NCBI RefSeq assembly: GCF_015709455.1
Contig: NZ_JADNQW010000005.1
Coordinates: 4,236,001 to 4,300,000 of the forward strand
Reading direction: 5' to 3'
Origin: Methylosinus sp. H3A
Lineage (GTDB): Bacteria; Pseudomonadota; Alphaproteobacteria; Rhizobiales; Beijerinckiaceae
Length of the DNA: 64,000 bases
Positions within the stretch are counted from its first letter, which is position 1. Each line of letters opens with the position of its first letter. Under the pieces are notes generated by a model. It saw nothing but the letters and a program-made list of their open reading frames with translations, was not told the origin of the DNA and searched no databases. Below, piece by piece: positions 55,373-64,000 of this stretch. The translations under genes were made by a program, and so were the position numbers.

Positions 55373-56197
55373 ATGACCGACATTCTGAGCAAGATCGAAG
55401 CCTATAAGCGGACCGAGATCAACGACGCCAAGGTGCGTATGCCGCTGGCGACGCTCGAGCGCAATGTGCGCGACCATGATCCGCCGCGCGGCTTCGTCCA
55501 TGCGATCGAGGCCAAGCTCGCGGAAGGCCGCATCGCGCTGATCGCGGAAATCAAGAAGGCGAGCCCGTCCAAGGGCGTGCTGCGCCATGATTTCGATCCG
55601 CCGGCGCTGGCCCGCGCCTATGAGGCGGGCGGCGCCGCCTGCCTCTCCGTGCTGACCGACGGCCCCTCCTTCCAGGGCAAGCTCGAGGATCTCGAAGCGG
55701 CGCGCAAGGCGGTGAACCTGCCGGCGATTCGCAAGGATTTCCTCTACGACCCCTATCAGGTGTTCGAGGCGCGCGCCTATGGCGCCGATTGCATCTTGAT
55801 CATCATGGCCGCCGTCGGCGACGAGGAAGCCGAGCGCCTCAACACCACGGCGCATGATCTGCGCATGGATGTGCTCGTCGAGGTCCATAATGAGGAAGAG
55901 CTCGACCGCGCGCTGGCGCTCGAGACGCGGCTCATCGGCGTGAACAATCGCGACCTGCACACATTCGATGTGACTCTGGAGACGACCGAGCGTCTCGTCG
56001 AGCGCATTCCCAAGGACAAGATCATCGTCGCCGAGAGCGGCATCACGAGCCATGAGGATTGCCTGCGGCTCGAGAAGGCGGGCGTCTACACATTCCTCGT
56101 CGGCGAGAGCCTCGTGCGCAAGGAGGATGTGGCGACAGCGACGCGCGAGCTGCTGCATGGCTCCGCCAATGGCGAGCACAGACGGACGCGCGCATAG
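55373..56197 (+). CDS. trpC: Indole-3-glycerol-phosphate synthase
   Basis: A 274-residue TIM-barrel enzyme. Catalytic residues are in [31 protein letters not shown] and [23 protein letters not shown] and VAESGI bind phosphate. It is monofunctional, with no TrpF domain. The ATG at 55373 ([16 protein letters not shown]) is the family start; an ATG far upstream overlaps trpD and has no similarity. moaC starts two bases after its stop. Confidence 0.96.
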   Translation: MTDILSKIEAYKRTEINDAKVRMPLATLERNVRDHDPPRGFVHAIEAKLAEGRIALIAEIKKASPSKGVLRHDFDPPALARAYEAGGAACLSVLTDGPSFQGKLEDLEAARKAVNLPAIRKDFLYDPYQVFEARAYGADCILIIMAAVGDEEAERLNTTAHDLRMDVLVEVHNEEELDRALALETRLIGVNNRDLHTFDVTLETTERLVERIPKDKIIVAESGITSHEDCLRLEKAGVYTFLVGESLVRKEDVATATRELLHGSANGEHRRTRA

Positions 56198-56199
56198 AC

Positions 56200-56694
56200 A
56201 TGGGATCGCTGACGCATCTCTCGAACAAGGGCGAAGCGCATATCGTCGACGTCTCCGACAAGGCGGAGACGAAGCGCGTCGCCATAGCGCGCGGGCGCAT
56301 CGTGATGGATGCGGCGACGCTCGCTCTCGCGGTCGAGGGGCAGGCGAAGAAGGGCGATGTGTTCGGCGTCGCGCGCGTCGCCGGCATAATGGCGGCGAAG
56401 AAGACGCATGAGCTGATCCCGCTCTGCCATCCCCTGCCCGTCACCAAGATCGCCGTCGATCTCGAGGCGGACGCCAGCCTGCCGGGCGTGCGCGCGACGG
56501 CGGAAGTGTCGGTGACCGGCAAGACCGGCGTGGAGATGGAGGCGCTGACCGCGGTCGGCGTCGCCTTGTTGACGATCTACGACATGCTGAAGGCCGTCGA
56601 TCGCGGGATGCGTATCGAGGGCGTCGAGCTCGTCGAGAAACGCGGCGGACGCTCCGGCGAATGGCGTCGCGACGAAGTGGACCAAAATGGCTGA
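56200..56694 (+). CDS. moaC: Cyclic pyranopterin monophosphate synthase
   Basis: A 164-residue enzyme acting with MoaA in molybdenum-cofactor synthesis. [46 protein letters not shown] and KAVDRGM hold the active-site Lys, His, Glu and Asp. It starts two bases after trpC and its end overlaps moeA by eight bases. Moving from tryptophan to molybdopterin genes in one operon is the standard alphaproteobacterial order. Confidence 0.97.
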   Translation: MGSLTHLSNKGEAHIVDVSDKAETKRVAIARGRIVMDAATLALAVEGQAKKGDVFGVARVAGIMAAKKTHELIPLCHPLPVTKIAVDLEADASLPGVRATAEVSVTGKTGVEMEALTAVGVALLTIYDMLKAVDRGMRIEGVELVEKRGGRSGEWRRDEVDQNG

Positions 56695-57931
56695 CGACAA
56701 ATTGCTGTCCGTGGACGAGGCCCTCGCCCGCGTGCTCGCCGGCGTGACGCGCCTCTCTGGAGAAGAAGACGCCCCCCTCGCGAAGGCGCTCGGCCGCACT
56801 CTGGCGAAGGATCTCGTGTCTCGCCGCACGCAGCCGCCGGTCGCGGTCTCCGCCATGGACGGCTATGCCTTGCTCGCCGCCGATCTCGCGGCGCCCGGCG
56901 CGCGGCTCAGACTCGTCGGAGAGAGCGCCGCCGGCCATGGCTATCATGCGCCGCTCGGAGCGGGCGAGACCGTCCGCATCTTCACCGGCGCGCCCGTTCC
57001 CGAAGGCGCCGACACGATCCTCCTGCAAGAGGACGCGACTGTCGACGCCGCGGGCATCGGCGCCGCCTCCCCACCCCCGGCCGGACGGCACATTCGACCG
57101 CGCGGCCTCGATTTCCGCGAGGGCGACGCCGCGCTATTCGCCGGCGCGCGTCTCGGCCCCAGCGAGCTGGCGCTCGCCGCCGCGATCAATCATCCGCTGC
57201 TGCCGGTGGCGCGCCGTCCCCGCGTCGCGCTCATCGCCTCGGGCGACGAGCTGGTTCCGCCGGGCGCCGAGCCCGGGCCGAGCCAGATCATCGCCTGCAA
57301 TTCCTATGCGGTCGCGGCCATCGCCGAAGCCGCGGGCGCGGAGGTGATCGATCTCGGCATTTTCCGCGACGACATAGCGGAGCTGGAAAAGGGCCTCGAG
57401 CAGGCACGCGCGGCGAAGGCCGATGTGCTGGTGACGCTCGGCGGCGCCTCGGTCGGCGATCATGATCTGCTGCGGCCGGCGCTGGCCCACCAAGGCATGA
57501 CGCTCGACTTCTGGCGCATCGCCATGCGGCCGGGCAAGCCGCTGATCCATGGGACGCTCGGCGACACACGCATTCTGGGCCTGCCTGGCAATCCGGTGGC
57601 GGCTTTCGTCTGCGCTCTGGTGTTTCTCGACCCGCTCATTCGCGCGCTGCAGGGCGATCCGCACGCAGGCGCCGACGAGAGCGAGGCCGCCATCGCCGGC
57701 GCGCCGCTGAAAGCCAATAAGGGAAGGCGCGATTATATGCGCGCGACGCTCTCGCGCGACGCCGAGGGACGCCTCGTCGCCACGCCGCAAGCCTTGCAGG
57801 ATTCCTCGCTGCTGACTGAGCTCGCGCGCTCGCAGGCGCTGCTCATTCGCGAGGCGGGCGCTGGCGCGGTGGAGGCGGGCGGCGCCTGCCGTATATTGAG
57901 GTTGCCGGGGGCTTTCGTCGCCGGGGCGTGA
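56687..57931 (+). CDS. moeA: Molybdopterin molybdotransferase
   Basis: A 414-residue enzyme that inserts molybdate into adenylylated molybdopterin. The N-terminal linker includes [41 protein letters not shown] forms the beta domain. The MoCF-binding core has [33 protein letters not shown] and [15 protein letters not shown]. The C-terminal domain ends [10 protein letters not shown]. It overlaps moaC and closes the operon. lexA, often next in Rhizobiales, is absent; a dispersed repeat and gyrB follow. Confidence 0.96.
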   Translation: MADDKLLSVDEALARVLAGVTRLSGEEDAPLAKALGRTLAKDLVSRRTQPPVAVSAMDGYALLAADLAAPGARLRLVGESAAGHGYHAPLGAGETVRIFTGAPVPEGADTILLQEDATVDAAGIGAASPPPAGRHIRPRGLDFREGDAALFAGARLGPSELALAAAINHPLLPVARRPRVALIASGDELVPPGAEPGPSQIIACNSYAVAAIAEAAGAEVIDLGIFRDDIAELEKGLEQARAAKADVLVTLGGASVGDHDLLRPALAHQGMTLDFWRIAMRPGKPLIHGTLGDTRILGLPGNPVAAFVCALVFLDPLIRALQGDPHAGADESEAAIAGAPLKANKGRRDYMRATLSRDAEGRLVATPQALQDSSLLTELARSQALLIREAGAGAVEAGGACRILRLPGAFVAGA

Positions 57932-57946
57932 GCCGCCGCCTCGGTG

Positions 57947-58010
57947 AGTCGTCATCGCGAACGCAGCAAAGCGATCCAAGGGCGGCCTCACGGCTCTGGA
58001 TTGCTTCGCC
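57947..58010. repeat. Imperfect palindromic intergenic element (GCGATCCA...TGGATTGCTTCGC)
   Basis: The left part, with AAAGCGATCCAAGG, and the right part, with CTCTGGATTGCTTCGC, are imperfect reverse complements. This is the intergenic repeat type common in Rhizobiales, usually linked to text like CGAAGCAATCCAGAG. It separates moeA from gyrB and may serve as a weak terminator. Confidence 0.6.
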
Positions 58011-58062
58011 TGTGGCTCGTAGGCCTCGGATTTTCGTGCTTTTCGGCCGCGTTTAGCGGTAA

Positions 58063-60545
<2,483 letters not shown>

Positions 60546-60546
<1 letters not shown>

Positions 60547-60752
60547 TGACCGAGAGTCCCTGCGTCAAAATCTGTCGGATCGACCAGCAGACCGGCTTCT
60601 GCATCGGTTGTGCGCGGACGATAGCGGAGATAGCCGGCTGGGGCGCCGCCTCCGAGGGAGAGCGTAAGCGCATCCTCGCCGCCCTCCCCGCGCGGCGCGC
60701 GCGCCTGCCGCGCCCGCAGGAAGAACGTCAGGCCTCGCCGCCCTCGTCGTGA
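60546..60752 (+). CDS. DUF1289 protein (Cys-rich, possible Fe-S)
   Basis: A 68-residue protein of the DUF1289 type: [30 protein letters not shown], then [12 protein letters not shown]. Four Cys in a CX3C...CX2C arrangement suggest zinc or Fe-S binding. Its ATG overlaps the gyrB TGA by one base, and its own stop overlaps the ATG of the next gene by four bases, so three genes are coupled. The function of the family is unknown. Confidence 0.88.
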
Positions 60753-61279
60753 GCGAAGACCGCGGCCCGGCGAACGCCGACGCGCTGGCCCGCGATCTCC
60801 ACGCAGCCAGCGAAACGACTTTGGGCGCGACCGTCTGGCGGCCACGCCCCCGCAAGGCTGAGCCGCCGCCGGCGATGGATGATCGGATCGAGCTCGCCGT
60901 CGTCGGCGCGCATCTTACGGGCATGCCGCTCAACGATGAGCTGCGCTCGCTCGGCGCGCGCTTTTTGCGTGCAGCGCGCACGACCAGCGGCTATCGGCTC
61001 TTCGCGCTCGTCGGACAGACGCCGCCCAAGCCCGGCCTGCTGCGCGACGAGACCGGACGCGGCGAGGTGGAGGTCGAAGTCTGATCACTGGATCGCGCGA
61101 ATTTCGGCGCCTTTGTGGCCGCCGTTCCGCCGCCGCTCTGCATCGGCGCGCTTCGCCTCGCCGACGGCTCGTCGCCCAAGGGTTTTCTCGTCGAGCCGGC
61201 GGCCCTCGCCGGCGCGGAAGACATCACGAATTTCGGCGGTTGGCGCGCCTTTGTCGCGCAGGACGGCGGCCGCGTGTGA
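60749..61279 (+). pseudogene. Allophanate-hydrolase-C-like gene interrupted by one TGA codon
   Basis: Codons 1-111 encode [20 protein letters not shown] and continue through ELAVVGAHLTGMPLNDELRS to GEVEVEV. TGA at 61082-61084 stops the frame. The same frame stays open for 64 more codons (SLDRANFGAFVAAVPPPLCI, LRLADGSSPKGFLVEPAALA, DITNFGGWRAFVAQ) to TGA at 61277. Together these make a full gamma-glutamylcyclotransferase-like C-terminal domain of allophanate hydrolase (AtzF). At the break, related proteins as I recall them have Trp after EVEV, so a single TGG-to-TGA change explains it. The first part alone would be a 111-residue truncated product. Either a recent pseudogene, a sequencing error, or readthrough. 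Confidence 0.75.
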
Positions 61280-61478
61280 GCCAGCGCACACCACGATAGC
61301 GCGGCCGACTTGCCAAGCTCGGAGGGTTCATCCTATAGCTCGTCCAGTCGTTGGCGGAAGGCCGCAGGGACGGGACCTGCGCTATAGAAGCGCTCGATCT
61401 ATTAGAGAAAATTCTGATAAACGGCTTCCCTCTCATGATCTGCCCCCGCCGAATCATCCCTCGACCGAAAGGCGAGAC

Positions 61479-63940
<2,462 letters not shown>

Positions 63941-63942
<2 letters not shown>

Positions 63943-63960
63943 GGCCGCGAAAGCGGCCTC
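63941..63960 (+). terminator. GNRA-loop hairpin at the end of gmd
   Basis: GAGGCCGC and GCGGCCTC form a perfect 8-bp stem with loop GAAA, beginning inside the gmd stop codon. No T-run follows, so it may stabilise the 3' end or terminate weakly. Confidence 0.45.
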
Positions 63961-64000
63961 TCGTAAATCGTCGATCACACAAGGCGGGAGCCGGGATCGA

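Noticed and set aside
61082-61084. Selenocysteine codon
   Set aside because: The position corresponds to Trp, not a redox Cys, in related proteins as I recall them, and no SECIS-like hairpin is apparent just after the TGA.

Overview
The window is a GC-rich stretch of alphaproteobacterial chromosome. Gene content and order point to Hyphomicrobiales (Rhizobiales): a trpG-trpD-trpC-moaC-moeA operon, ppiD coupled to trpE, an LdtR-like MarR regulator, and a conserved membrane protein whose N-terminus reads MADYYSLLARAV. The style fits Methylocystaceae, but I cannot prove the genus from sequence alone. I see no rRNA, tRNA, CRISPR array or prophage.

Layout. 1-4006 (minus): end of an exopolysaccharide/capsule locus, with a Wza-like export lipoprotein (cut by the window edge), a nucleotide-sugar epimerase and a two-subunit transketolase. 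4199-7869 (plus): a degenerate CDP-alcohol phosphatidyltransferase-like protein, a GGDEF protein, a CmcJ/NvfI-type oxidoreductase and an SDR. 8218-13592 (minus): SDR, nadE, a conserved membrane protein, purA. 13626-14024: two near-identical terminators that isolate a 35-residue membrane-protein gene. 14040-19423 (minus): TauD-family dioxygenase and DUF3313 lipoprotein under an apparent TetR operator, tetR, a 4Fe-4S/SCP2 fusion with a MarR gene, and a RecD-like helicase. 19596-27273: a low-GC orphan, uvrB, a marR/MFS divergent pair with a clear palindromic operator, an Atm1-type ABC exporter and a LOG protein. 27450-31152 (minus): cysS, a 44-residue membrane protein, a GNAT protein and cimA. 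31739-34499 (plus): a Cys-rich secreted protein, hom and glpX. 34571-36301: a small accessory islet with a serine recombinase, an AT-rich spacer, and a coupled pair encoding a membrane protein and a Fis-type HTH protein.

36365-47151: a small lipoprotein, an RsmB-family methyltransferase overlapping a DUF559 nuclease, guaA, a GST/LysR divergent pair, rhodanese, CHRD protein, an ABC importer without a binding protein, and two surface or membrane hypotheticals, one built on an 18-bp tandem repeat. 47395-57931 (plus): ppiD, trpE, DUF6163, LdtR-like regulator, M50 protease with CBS domains, then trpGDC-moaC-moeA. 58111-61279: gyrB, a DUF1289 protein, and an allophanate-hydrolase-C-like gene broken by a single in-frame TGA where Trp is expected. 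61479-63942: a bifunctional mannose-1-phosphate guanylyltransferase/isomerase and GDP-mannose 4,6-dehydratase, so GDP-sugar supply for surface polysaccharide closes the window as polysaccharide export opens it.

Most of the window is ordinary housekeeping. The points most worth a second look are the recombinase islet (34.5-36.3 kb), the TGA-interrupted gene (61082), the paired dyads at 31.4 kb, the GlpX with Ala in place of the DPLEG aspartate, and the small genes bracketed by twin terminators.
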